A DNA stretch of 7,770 nt from an uncultured Lachnospiraceae bacterium. GTDB lineage: Bacteria > Bacillota_A > Clostridia > Lachnospirales > Lachnospiraceae. The notes beneath the pieces are model-generated. The model did no database searches and was not told where the DNA came from. It saw only the letters and a list, made by a program, of their open reading frames with translations. The translations under genes and the position numbers were made by a program. The stretch lies in contig USJM01000078.1 of NCBI GenBank assembly GCA_900555005.1, forward strand, positions 1-7,770, read 5' to 3'. Of this stretch, positions 1 to 5,971 are shown piece by piece (position 1 is the first letter of the stretch; each line of letters begins with the position of its first letter).

Positions 1-2
1 GA

Positions 3-65
3 AGGCTCGGCCCCTCCGGCACCGGCAAAACGCTGTTGGCCCAGACGCTGGCAAAGATGCTGAAC
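3..65 (+). other. ClpX-like Walker A segment fused in frame to threonine dehydratase
   Basis: The open frame from nucleotide 3 encodes GPSGTGKTLLAQTLAKMLN. This fits the ATP-binding Walker A region of the protease chaperone ClpX, whose typical form is GPTGSGKTLLAQTLA-LN followed by VPF. Threonine dehydratases instead carry a PLP phosphate loop of the GGGGL type at this place and have no Walker A motif. The change of identity falls at codons 60-65 (ctgaac, Leu-Asn). Both ClpX and threonine dehydratase can encode Leu-Asn here, so the junction has a microhomology look. An assembly chimera or a deletion joining two genes would both produce it. The assignment to ClpX comes from memory of the family, not from a search. 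Confidence 0.7.
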
Positions 66-698
66 CCGAACATCAAGGTGATTGGTGTCGAACCTTCCGG
101 AGCAGCATGTCTTTCGGCTTCTCTGAAGGCCGGTCATGTTGTAACACTTCCGACTGTCAGCACCATCGCGGACGGGACAGCCGTGAAGACACCGGGCGAG
201 CATGTGTTCCCTTATCTTCAGAAGAATATCGATGAAGTTATCACCGTCGATGACGACGAGCTGATCGTGGCTTTTCTGGATATGGTTGAGAACCACAAGA
301 TGATTGTGGAAAATTCCGGGCTTCTGACGGTCGCGGCGCTGCGTCATCTTAAGGTGAGGGACAAACGTGTTGTCTCCGTTCTGTCCGGCGGCAATATGGA
401 TGTCATCACGATGTCGTCCGTTGTGCAGAGAGGGCTGATCCAGAGAGACCGGATCTTCACCTTCTCAGTCATGCTGCCGGATAAACCTGGCAGCCTTGTC
501 AAGGTTGCAACCGCCATCGCACAGGCGCAGGGCAATGTCATCCGTCTGGCACACAACCAGTTTGTAACGACAAACAGAAGTGCGGCGGTCAAGCTGACCA
601 TCACGCTGGAGGCATTCGGGACAGAGCATAAGGAGATGATCCTGAAGAAGGTTCGCGAGGCGGGCTTTGAGCCGAAGATGGAGGATGCCGCCCTGTAA
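3..698 (+). CDS. ilvA: Threonine dehydratase (threonine ammonia-lyase), C-terminal part, with foreign ClpX-like N-terminal codons
   Basis: This PLP enzyme deaminates threonine to 2-oxobutanoate, either as the first step of isoleucine synthesis or in threonine catabolism. From about nucleotide 60 the protein reads NPNIKVIGVEPSGAA, the start of the C-terminal half of the catalytic domain. It continues through VLSGGNMD, the serine/glycine-rich segment near the end of that domain, to an ACT regulatory domain over roughly the last 80 residues (from FTFSVMLPDKPGSL on, with HNQF). The family is usually about 400 residues. Some 180 N-terminal residues are therefore missing, including the PLP lysine region and the glycine-rich phosphate loop. 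The frame is open to the left edge, so the TTG at 36 is not a credible start. Residues 1-20 look like ClpX (separate entry). The gene ends before the terminator at 779-810. The choice between IlvA and TdcB is not certain; the presence of an ACT domain on an enzyme of this length fits either label in Clostridia. Confidence 0.85.
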   Translation, partial: RLGPSGTGKTLLAQTLAKMLNPNIKVIGVEPSGAACLSASLKAGHVVTLPTVSTIADGTAVKTPGEHVFPYLQKNIDEVITVDDDELIVAFLDMVENHKMIVENSGLLTVAALRHLKVRDKRVVSVLSGGNMDVITMSSVVQRGLIQRDRIFTFSVMLPDKPGSLVKVATAIAQAQGNVIRLAHNQFVTTNRSAAVKLTITLEAFGTEHKEMILKKVREAGFEPKMEDAAL

Positions 699-778
699 AG
701 GAGGACAGACATTCTGAAGAGATGGCAGCCGGTGTATGCTCCATTCATCCATTCAGAAGAAAAGATCAGGAACGAGAG

Positions 779-810
779 AGGTGTCAAGAAAAAATACTTG
801 ACACCTTTTT
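779..810 (+). terminator. Intrinsic terminator after ilvA
   Basis: A perfect 10-bp stem is formed by AGGTGTCAAG (779-788) and CTTGACACCT (797-806), with an A-rich 8-nt loop (AAAAAATA). The run of T at 806-810 follows directly. It lies 80 bases after the ilvA stop and before ylxM, so it most likely ends the upstream transcript. On the reverse strand no T run follows the stem, so it does not look bidirectional. Its 3' arm contains the -35 box of the next promoter. Confidence 0.85.
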
Positions 811-826
811 CATTATCCTGTATTCT
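798..826 (+). promoter_or_regulatory. Sigma-70-type promoter for ylxM-ffh
   Basis: TTGACA at 798-803 is a perfect -35 hexamer. It is followed by exactly 17 bases and then TATTCT at 821-826, a -10 hexamer matching the consensus at four of six positions. Transcription would start near 832-834, about 11 bases before the ylxM ATG at 844. The ribosome binding site AGGTGAT (832-838) would then sit at the very 5' end of the mRNA. The -35 box is embedded in the 3' arm of the preceding terminator. The start site is inferred from spacing only. Confidence 0.65.
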
Positions 827-843
827 TACGCAGGTGATGTTCA

Positions 844-1182
844 ATGGAAAAGATTGTCGAACAGACGATGCTCTTTGATTTCTACGGCGAGCTTCTGACC
901 GAGCACCAGAAACAGGTGTTTGGCGATGTCATTCTTGGCGATCTGTCTTTGAGTGAAGCCGCGGCACAGTACGGTGTCAGCAGGCAGGGCATTCACGATC
1001 TGGTAAGGCGGGTGGATGTGCAGCTGAGGGAGTATGAGTCGAAGCTTCATCTGGTGGAACGCTTTCTGAAAATTCGAAAGGAAGCGCTTCAGATCCGGCA
1101 GATGTGTGAGGACGGGGAAGTCGCCGGGGCAGGTGCCGGGAGCATCAGACAGATCTGTGACCGGATTTTGAATGAGCTGTGA
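844..1182 (+). CDS. ylxM: YlxM-family helix-turn-helix protein (UPF0122), putative SRP accessory factor
   Basis: This small cytoplasmic protein of 112 residues belongs to the YlxM/UPF0122 family, encoded directly before ffh across Firmicutes. In streptococci it has been linked to the signal recognition particle, where it influences Ffh. The N-terminal half begins FDFYGELLTEHQKQVF and continues with a sigma-region-4-like helix-turn-helix (LSLSEAAAQYGVSRQGIHDLVRR, about residues 37-59). The C-terminal half is a charged helix that probably coils. The start is ATG 844 with AGGTGAT five bases upstream. It is the first gene after the promoter at 798-826 and is separated from ffh by 68 bases. A DNA-binding role is suggested by the fold but has not been the favoured function. 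The family call is firm; the molecular role is inferred from relatives. Confidence 0.9.
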   Translation: MEKIVEQTMLFDFYGELLTEHQKQVFGDVILGDLSLSEAAAQYGVSRQGIHDLVRRVDVQLREYESKLHLVERFLKIRKEALQIRQMCEDGEVAGAGAGSIRQICDRILNEL

Positions 1183-1250
1183 TGCGCAGGAATGAGATCT
1201 TCCCGGGACGGGCAAGAACCGGAGGCGGACAGCCGGAGAGGAGGCAGTGA

Positions 1251-2627
1251 ATGGCATTCGAGAGTTTGTCGGATAAACTTCAGAATATCTTCAAGAACCT
1301 CCGCAAAAAGGGAAAACTGACGGAGGAAGATGTCAAAAGCGCGCTGAAGGAGGTCAAGCTGGCGCTCCTGGAGGCGGATGTTTCGTTCAAGGTCGTAAAG
1401 AGCTTCATGAAGGATGTGCAGGAGCGGGCGGTTGGCGCGGATGTCATGAATGGCCTGAATCCCGGTCAGATGGTGATCAAGATTGTCAGTGATGAGCTGA
1501 CCTCTCTGATGGGATCGGAGATGGTCGATCTGAAACTGAACCCGCAGACCTCGATGACGGTCATCATGATGATGGGACTGAACGGTGCCGGCAAGACGAC
1601 CACGTCCGCAAAGCTCGCGGCGAAGCTCAAGAGCAGAGGCTACAGGCCGCTTCTGGCCGGACTTGATATCTACAGACCGGCCGCGGTAAAGCAGCTGCAG
1701 GTCAACGCGGAGAAGATCGGCATCGACGTCTACTGGGACGACAAACATGAATTCCTGCCGCCTGATATTGCGAAGAACGCGGCCGGCTATGCTCAGCAGA
1801 ACGGGTACAATATCGTAATCCTCGATACAGCGGGACGGCTTCAGATCGACAAGGACATGATGGACGAGCTGCATGAGATCAAGGAGAAGGTCACAGTCGA
1901 TGACTCCATCCTTGTCGTGGATGCCATGACCGGACAGGATGCCGTCAATGTGGCTTCCGCGTTTGAGGAGAAGGTTGGAATCGACGGTGTGATCCTCACT
2001 AAGCTCGACGGAGACACACGAGGCGGCGCAGCGCTCTCTATCCGTGCGACGGTCGGGAAGCCGATCCTGTATGTCGGGATGGGCGAAAAGCTGGATGATC
2101 TTCAGCAGTTCTATCCGGACCGCATGGCGTCAAGAATCCTTGGCATGGGCGATGTGATGACGCTGATCGAGAAGGCCAAGCAGAATGTCAACGAGGAACA
2201 GGCGAGGGCCATGGAGCAGAAGCTCCGCAAGGCGTCCTTCGGATTTGATGATTATCTGGCTTCGATGGACCAGATGAAGAAGATGGGCGGGATGAAGTCT
2301 GTGTTGTCGATGATTCCCGGGGTCAGCTCGTCTCAGATGTCCCAGTTTGAGGATGCGATCGACGAGAAGGCTATGGCGAGAACCGAGGCCATCATCTACT
2401 CCATGACACCGAAGGAACGGTCCAATCCGGATATCCTGACCCCGTCGAGGCGGGCAAGGGTGGCAAAGGGAGCGGGCGTATCAATTGACGAGGTCAACCG
2501 TCTGTGCAGGCAGTTTGAACAGTCCAGAAAGCTGATGAAGCAGTATGGCAGTATGCTGAAGGGCGGGAAAAAGCGCCGCGGCTTTGGCGGGATGGGCGGC
2601 CTGGGCGGCATGAGGCTCCCGTTCTGA
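1251..2627 (+). CDS. ffh: Signal recognition particle GTPase Ffh (SRP54)
   Basis: Ffh is the protein subunit of the bacterial signal recognition particle. It binds 4.5S/6S RNA and signal peptides of nascent proteins, and docks with FtsY at the membrane. The 458 residues are a normal length. An N domain (about 1-100) precedes the G domain, which shows the P-loop GLNGAGKTT (about 109), the DIYRPAA insertion-box motif (about 139), DTAGR (about 192) and TKLDGDTRGG (about 250). The methionine-rich M domain follows from about 320. It carries IPGVSSSQ and the RNA-binding stretch SRRARVAKGAG (about 400), and ends in a Gly/Met-rich tail. The start is ATG 1251 with AGGAGG at 1239-1244. It probably shares a transcript with ylxM. 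No frame break or missing key residue is seen. Confidence 0.98.
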   Translation: MAFESLSDKLQNIFKNLRKKGKLTEEDVKSALKEVKLALLEADVSFKVVKSFMKDVQERAVGADVMNGLNPGQMVIKIVSDELTSLMGSEMVDLKLNPQTSMTVIMMMGLNGAGKTTTSAKLAAKLKSRGYRPLLAGLDIYRPAAVKQLQVNAEKIGIDVYWDDKHEFLPPDIAKNAAGYAQQNGYNIVILDTAGRLQIDKDMMDELHEIKEKVTVDDSILVVDAMTGQDAVNVASAFEEKVGIDGVILTKLDGDTRGGAALSIRATVGKPILYVGMGEKLDDLQQFYPDRMASRILGMGDVMTLIEKAKQNVNEEQARAMEQKLRKASFGFDDYLASMDQMKKMGGMKSVLSMIPGVSSSQMSQFEDAIDEKAMARTEAIIYSMTPKERSNPDILTPSRRARVAKGAGVSIDEVNRLCRQFEQSRKLMKQYGSMLKGGKKRRGFGGMGGLGGMRLPF

Positions 2628-2839
2628 ACAAGCGCATGTCCGGTGTGCAGAGAGCCGGAAAGCTGTGCCGCAGGAAGGCGGAGCTGGAGAAATCAGCAGG
2701 CGGACGCCTGAGGCCATACAGTCATCAGTGCGCAGTGCGGCTCACAGACAGAAGTACAAGAGCGGATGAATATGCGCGGATGCGTATTTTCACATATATT
2801 CATTACAAGCATCAATCTTATTATTTGGAGGAATGAAAC
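2628..2839 (+). other. 212-base leader between ffh and rpsP, no convincing gene
   Basis: The region is fairly GC-rich for its first two thirds and becomes AT-rich just before rpsP. A weak hairpin can be drawn at 2769-2788 (AATATGC with GCGTATT, one G-U pair), followed by a short T run that ends in TTCACA. It could be a weak terminator or leader structure. A -35-like TTCACA at 2789-2794 has no acceptable -10 at the right distance. An open frame of 66 codons (2636-2836) runs through it, but it has no good ribosome binding site and resembles nothing I know. The end holds the rpsP ribosome binding site GGAGG at 2827-2831. Confidence 0.35.
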
Positions 2840-3085
2840 ATGTCAGTCAAGATCAGACTCAGAAGAACAGGAAAGCTGAAGACTCCGCACTACAGAATCG
2901 TTGTCGCAGATTCCAGATCACCGCGTGATGGCAAGTGCATCGCTGAGATCGGAACCTATGATCCGAACACCGATCCGAGTACCTTCCACATCAATGAGGA
3001 AGAGGCGAAGAAGTGGCTCAGCAATGGCGCTCAGCCGACCGCAGTCGTTGGCAAGCTTTTCAAAATCGCCGGAATCGTAAAATAA
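2840..3085 (+). CDS. rpsP: 30S ribosomal protein S16
   Basis: S16 is an early-assembling protein of the 30S body that binds 16S rRNA. The 81-residue product has the family pattern from its first residues ([12 protein letters not shown], then [24 protein letters not shown] and [14 protein letters not shown]). Its length and ending ([10 protein letters not shown]) are normal. The start is ATG 2840 with GGAGG eight bases upstream (2827-2831). khpA starts 16 bases after its stop, so the two are almost certainly cotranscribed, as in other Firmicutes. Confidence 0.98.
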   Translation: MSVKIRLRRTGKLKTPHYRIVVADSRSPRDGKCIAEIGTYDPNTDPSTFHINEEEAKKWLSNGAQPTAVVGKLFKIAGIVK

Positions 3086-3101
3086 GACGAAGGGGACGCC
3101 G

Positions 3102-3332
3102 ATGAAAGAGTTAGTGGAAACAATTGCAAAGGCTCTTGTCGAACACCCTGATGAAGTTGAGGTTACGGAGAAGGAAAGCGGGAGATCAATCCTGGTTGAG
3201 CTGAAGGTTGCCCCGTCTGATATGGGCAAGGTGATCGGAAAACAGGGCAGAATTGCGAAAGCCATCCGCTCCGTCGTGAAGGCTGCTGCTTCCAGAGACG
3301 ACAAGAAAGTGATCGTTGATATCCTTCAATGA
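3102..3332 (+). CDS. khpA: KH-domain RNA-binding protein KhpA (YlqC)
   Basis: This is a single KH-domain protein of 76 residues. It carries the GxxG RNA-contact loop in VIGKQGRIAKAIR (about residues 44-56) and the typical N-terminus MKELVETIAKALVEHPDEV. In Gram-positive bacteria KhpA binds RNA and pairs with KhpB (Jag) to influence cell division and envelope growth; the partner is not in this window. The start is ATG 3102 with AAGGGGA just upstream, 16 bases after rpsP. The gene is followed six bases later by an intrinsic terminator, so part of the transcript probably ends here. Confidence 0.95.
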   Translation: MKELVETIAKALVEHPDEVEVTEKESGRSILVELKVAPSDMGKVIGKQGRIAKAIRSVVKAAASRDDKKVIVDILQ

Positions 3333-3338
3333 CCTGGT

Positions 3339-3378
3339 GTCCCGCACTTTGGCATCCGCAAGGCGCGGGACTTTTTTT
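3339..3378 (+). terminator. Internal intrinsic terminator between khpA and rimM
   Basis: The outer stem GTCCCGC (3339-3345) pairs perfectly with GCGGGAC (3365-3371). After one A-C mismatch an inner stem CTTTG/CAAGG (3347-3351 with 3359-3363, one G-U pair) extends it, leaving a 7-nt loop. Seven T residues (3372-3378) follow at once. The next bases, AAAGGAG (3379-3385), are the ribosome binding site of rimM. Any transcript reaching rimM must either read through this element or start inside or after it. It therefore probably sets a lower expression level for rimM-trmD than for rpsP-khpA. Confidence 0.88.
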
Positions 3379-3392
3379 AAAGGAGTATATCT

Positions 3393-3917
3393 ATGCTGCA
3401 GCCATACCTGCAAATCGGCGTCATTACATCCACACATGCTCTGAAGGGAGAAGTCAAGGTTTATCCGACAACCGATGATGTAAAACGGTTCGAAGACCTT
3501 ACAGAGGTATACGCAGCCTCAGACCCGGAACTTGCGGGGGAAGCGCTTTTCGTAGAGTCGGTTCGCTATTTCAAGAATATGGTTATTCTGAAATTCCGGG
3601 GACTCGACCGCATTGAGGATGTGCAGGCGCTTCTCAGGAAGAATCTGTATGTGGCCAGAAAGGATGCGGTGCCCCTCGGAGAGAACCAGTACTATGTGGC
3701 TGATCTGTATGGGATGGAGGTCATCCGGGAGGAAGACGGAGCGTCCCTTGGAAAGATTGCAGATGTTCTGGTGACAGGCGCCAACGACGTCTATGTTGTC
3801 AAAGGGAAGATGGATCCGAAGAAGGAAATTCTGATTCCGGCAATCAGAGACTGCATCCGGAAGGTCGATCTTGAGGGCGGAACGATGACGGTGCATCTGC
3901 CCGATGGACTGGCCTGA
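3393..3917 (+). CDS. rimM: 16S rRNA processing and 30S maturation factor RimM
   Basis: RimM helps late assembly of the 30S head and efficient 16S rRNA processing, binding ribosomal protein S19. The 174 residues are a normal length. The N-terminal domain opens LQIGVITSTHALKGEVKVYP, the family signature, and contains FRGLDRIEDVQALL. The C-terminal PRC-barrel starts near residue 98 with ENQYYVADLYGMEV and includes GANDVYVVKG and ILIPAIRDCI. The start is ATG 3393 with AAAGGAG seven bases upstream, placed directly after the T run of the terminator. It is 108 bases from the proposed trmD start. Confidence 0.97.
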   Translation: MLQPYLQIGVITSTHALKGEVKVYPTTDDVKRFEDLTEVYAASDPELAGEALFVESVRYFKNMVILKFRGLDRIEDVQALLRKNLYVARKDAVPLGENQYYVADLYGMEVIREEDGASLGKIADVLVTGANDVYVVKGKMDPKKEILIPAIRDCIRKVDLEGGTMTVHLPDGLA

Positions 3918-4025
3918 GGCCGGAGGACCGGCAGAACAGACTGAAATCCTGAATGAAGAATAATGCGGACGGTGGATCACGGACAGCCGGAGATGTGCTC
4001 CCGGGGCGGGGGCAGGAGGAGCTCT
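3918..4025 (+). other. Spacer between rimM and trmD with small hairpin
   Basis: One base after the rimM stop, GCCGG and CCGGC (3919-3923 with 3928-3932) can form a 5-bp stem closed by AGGA. No T run follows, so it is not a terminator. A 14-base stretch, CGGACAGCCGGAGA (3980-3993), is also present before ffh at 1226-1239. The spacer ends with the trmD ribosome binding site. Confidence 0.4.
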
Positions 4026-4028
4026 TTG
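4014..4028 (+). promoter_or_regulatory. Ribosome binding site that places the trmD start at TTG 4026
   Basis: AGGAGG at 4014-4019 is followed after six bases by TTG at 4026-4028. The protein from there reads [12 protein letters not shown], exactly where TrmD proteins begin. The in-frame ATG at 3963 would add 21 residues of no TrmD character and has no comparable site. TTG is therefore the preferred start. Confidence 0.8.
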
Positions 4029-4801
4029 AATTTTCATGTGCTTACATTGTTTCCGGAGATGATCGAGGGTGCATTTTCCTCGAGCATCACAGGAAGGGCG
4101 AAGGAAAAAGGGATACTGACACTGGATTGTGTCAATATCCGGGACTTTGCGGAGGAGAAGAGAAAGGGGAGAGTTGACGATTACTCGTACGGCGGCGGAG
4201 CCGGCATGATCATGCAGGCGGAACCGGTGTACCGGGCGTGTGAGTCTGTCCTCGACCGGATAGGCGGACAGGAGGGCAGGAGACCGCGCGTCTTATATAT
4301 GTCCCCTGCAGGAAGCAGGTTCAGCCAGCGGATGGCGGAGGAACTCTCCCGGGAGGAGGATCTTGTCTTTTTATGCGGACACTACGAGGGGATCGACCAG
4401 CGCGTGATCGATGAAGTGGTGACGGACGAGGTATCGTCGGAGACTTCGTCATGACGGGCGGCGAACTCCCTGCGCTGGTGATGATGGATGCGATCGCCCG
4501 CATGGTACCCGGTGTGCTGAGCAATGAGGAATCAGCCGGGACAGAAAGCTTCATGGGGGACGGTCTGCTGGAGTATCCGCAGTATTCCAGACCGGAAATC
4601 TGGCGGGGGCACAAGGTACCGGAGATCCTTCTGTCCGGAAACCACGGAGCGGTAGACCGCTGGCGCCGGGAACAGTCCTTGATGATCACGGCAAAAAAGC
4701 GGCCGGATCTGTGCGCCGGTGCCGTTTTGGATAAAAAAGACCGGAAGTTTCTGAGAGAATCAGGATTGACCGAAGCCTACCGGGACGCCCGTGAGGAATG
4801 A
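4026..4801 (+). CDS. trmD: tRNA (guanine-N1)-methyltransferase TrmD, interrupted by one frameshift
   Basis: TrmD uses S-adenosylmethionine to methylate G37 next to the anticodon of several tRNAs, preventing +1 frameshifting. The N-terminal part shows [18 protein letters not shown] (about 51-61), [10 protein letters not shown] (about 91-100) and [14 protein letters not shown] (about 117-130), all trefoil-knot SPOUT motifs. At about 4436 the frame breaks after DEVS and resumes one frame over as [13 protein letters not shown]. This run is the SAM-binding knot. One added base near 4434-4437 (for example an A giving tcg-atc-gga, Ser-Ile-Gly) restores a 258-residue protein of normal length. As written, translation stops at 4452-4454. 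Because the gene is usually essential and both halves are well conserved, a sequence error is likelier than a true pseudogene. Its stop overlaps an ATG at 4798. Confidence 0.95.
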
Positions 4802-4848
4802 GAGGGGCCTGCCTGGTTACTTTGATGGTGTTGAGAGAGGGAGGAGCC

Positions 4849-5487
4849 ATGATTCGCAATATCGTATATGATGTGGGATACGTCCTTGTCAGCTATACCT
4901 GGCGGGAGGCGTTCAAAGGATTCGGCTATGACGAGGCCGGCGTCCGGCGACTCTCGGAGCAGCTTTTTGGCAGCAGGGATTCCAAAAGCATCCGCACATA
5001 CTGGGAGAAATACGACCTGCATGAAATCAGCGACGAAGAGATCGAGGAATACTGCTACAGCCATTTTCCGCAGGATACCAGGGCACTGAAATGGTTTTTC
5101 AGGGACCCGTCTGTCTGGTCTGTCTGCCTGTCGGATATCGCGGACACCATTCCTGTGATGAAACAGAAGGGCTACGGCGTTTATCTTCTGTCCAACTACC
5201 CGGAGCGGCTCTGGAAGTGCCAGGTGGAGAGCGCACCGTTCATGTCGGATGTTGACGGTGCGGTTGTTTCCTGGGAGGAGAGGTGCGGGAAACCGGCTGA
5301 ACGCTTTTACCGGACCTTATTTGAGCGCTATGGACTGAAGCCGGAGGAGTGCCTGTTCCTCGATGACCGCAGGGACAATACAGACGCAGCTGAAAAACTT
5401 GGAATGAATGCCATCACGCTCAGTTCGCCGGAGATGAGACTGAGAGCCATCGCCGAGCTTGAACAGCTGCCGGATCTTTCCAGATAA
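4849..5487 (+). CDS. HAD-superfamily hydrolase, YihX-like phosphatase
   Basis: This probable cytoplasmic phosphatase of the haloacid dehalogenase superfamily has 212 residues. Motif I is IVYDVGYVLVSY with the nucleophile Asp8. Gly10 stands where many HAD enzymes have the second Asp, as is usual in the YihX-like group (DLGNV). A helical cap follows (about 15-95). Motif II is YLLSNYPERL (Ser115), motif III is the lysine in CGKPAERFY (Lys148), and motif IV is LFLDDRRDNTDAA (Asp172, Asp173). The substrate cannot be told; relatives act on sugar phosphates and flavin or nucleotide phosphates. The start at 4849 is preferred over the ATG at 4798, which overlaps the trmD stop, because 4849 has GGAGG at 4840-4844 and puts motif I at the usual distance from the N-terminus. 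Confidence 0.88.
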   Translation: MIRNIVYDVGYVLVSYTWREAFKGFGYDEAGVRRLSEQLFGSRDSKSIRTYWEKYDLHEISDEEIEEYCYSHFPQDTRALKWFFRDPSVWSVCLSDIADTIPVMKQKGYGVYLLSNYPERLWKCQVESAPFMSDVDGAVVSWEERCGKPAERFYRTLFERYGLKPEECLFLDDRRDNTDAAEKLGMNAITLSSPEMRLRAIAELEQLPDLSR

Positions 5488-5523
5488 CAGAATCATAACC
5501 ATACAGATGCCGGGAGGAGACAC

Positions 5524-5928
5524 ATGCTGAAGCAGTTATCGATCTACGCAGAGAACAAAAAAGGAACACTGGAGCACATTACGGGGGTTCTGCTCCGGGA
5601 GGGAATCAACATCCTGGGCTCCATGACGGAGGACAGTGCGGAGTACGGTGTCAACCGGATGGTGGTTTCCGATCCGGAGAAGGCAAAGGAGGCACTCCGG
5701 AAAGAGGGTTACCAGGTCAGCGTCAGGGATGTGGTCGGCGTTGAAGTAGAGGATAAGGTTGGAAATCTGAACCACCTTCTGAAAGTGCTCCTCGATATGA
5801 ATATCAATGTCGGATATCTCTACCTGTCCTTTAACAGACAGAGCGGACTCCCGATTATGGTCTTCAGTACCGATGACGTCTGGGAGGTTGAGAATGCGAT
5901 CCGCGACAGAGGGTTCCATACCCTGTAA
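5524..5928 (+). CDS. Tandem ACT-domain protein, probable amino-acid-binding regulator
   Basis: The 134 residues consist of two ACT domains and nothing else. The first covers about residues 3-65 (LSIYAENKKGTLEHITGVL, INILGSMTEDS) and the second about 70-134 (VVGVEVEDKVGNLNHLLKVL, INVGYLYLSF). ACT domains bind small effectors, mostly amino acids, at domain interfaces. Stand-alone tandem ACT proteins of this type are common in Clostridia and often occur near amino acid or acyl-CoA ligase genes; their exact role is unclear. The start is ATG 5524 with GGGAGGAG upstream. It follows the HAD gene by 36 bases and may share its transcript. The ilvA ACT domain at the left edge is of a different type and gives no evidence of a functional link. 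Confidence 0.9.
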   Translation: MLKQLSIYAENKKGTLEHITGVLLREGINILGSMTEDSAEYGVNRMVVSDPEKAKEALRKEGYQVSVRDVVGVEVEDKVGNLNHLLKVLLDMNINVGYLYLSFNRQSGLPIMVFSTDDVWEVENAIRDRGFHTL

Positions 5929-5971
5929 CAGAGAGACTGAAACAAGACTGGAGAGGAGGAAGGACGGGATC

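Noticed and set aside
712..758. Inverted repeat TTCTGAA / TTCAGAA between ilvA and the terminator
   Set aside because: Only seven pairs, AT-rich, with a 33-base loop; easily due to chance.
697..778. A strong AAAGGAGG after the ilvA stop, suggesting a small gene before the terminator
   Set aside because: No ATG, GTG or TTG lies at a suitable distance. The frames from ATT 711 or ATG 722 run through the terminator and into ylxM and encode nothing recognisable.
1089..1874. Long open frame of 261 codons on the minus strand
   Set aside because: It lies antisense over ylxM and ffh, both firmly identified, and its protein resembles no family; it is a shadow of biased codon use.
2789..2826. Possible promoter for rpsP from TTCACA
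   Set aside because: The -35-like box is good, but no -10 hexamer lies 16-18 bases downstream; the AT-rich TTATTAT is too far.
2636..2836. 66-codon open frame between ffh and rpsP
   Set aside because: No ribosome binding site, no recognisable protein features, and it ends against the rpsP ribosome binding site.
3953..4177. Open frame overlapping the trmD start in another frame
   Set aside because: It overlaps the conserved TrmD N-terminus and has no family resemblance.
4430..4456. Programmed ribosomal frameshift in trmD
   Set aside because: No slippery heptamer and no clear downstream pseudoknot are visible, and similar one-base losses occur in two other genes of the window.
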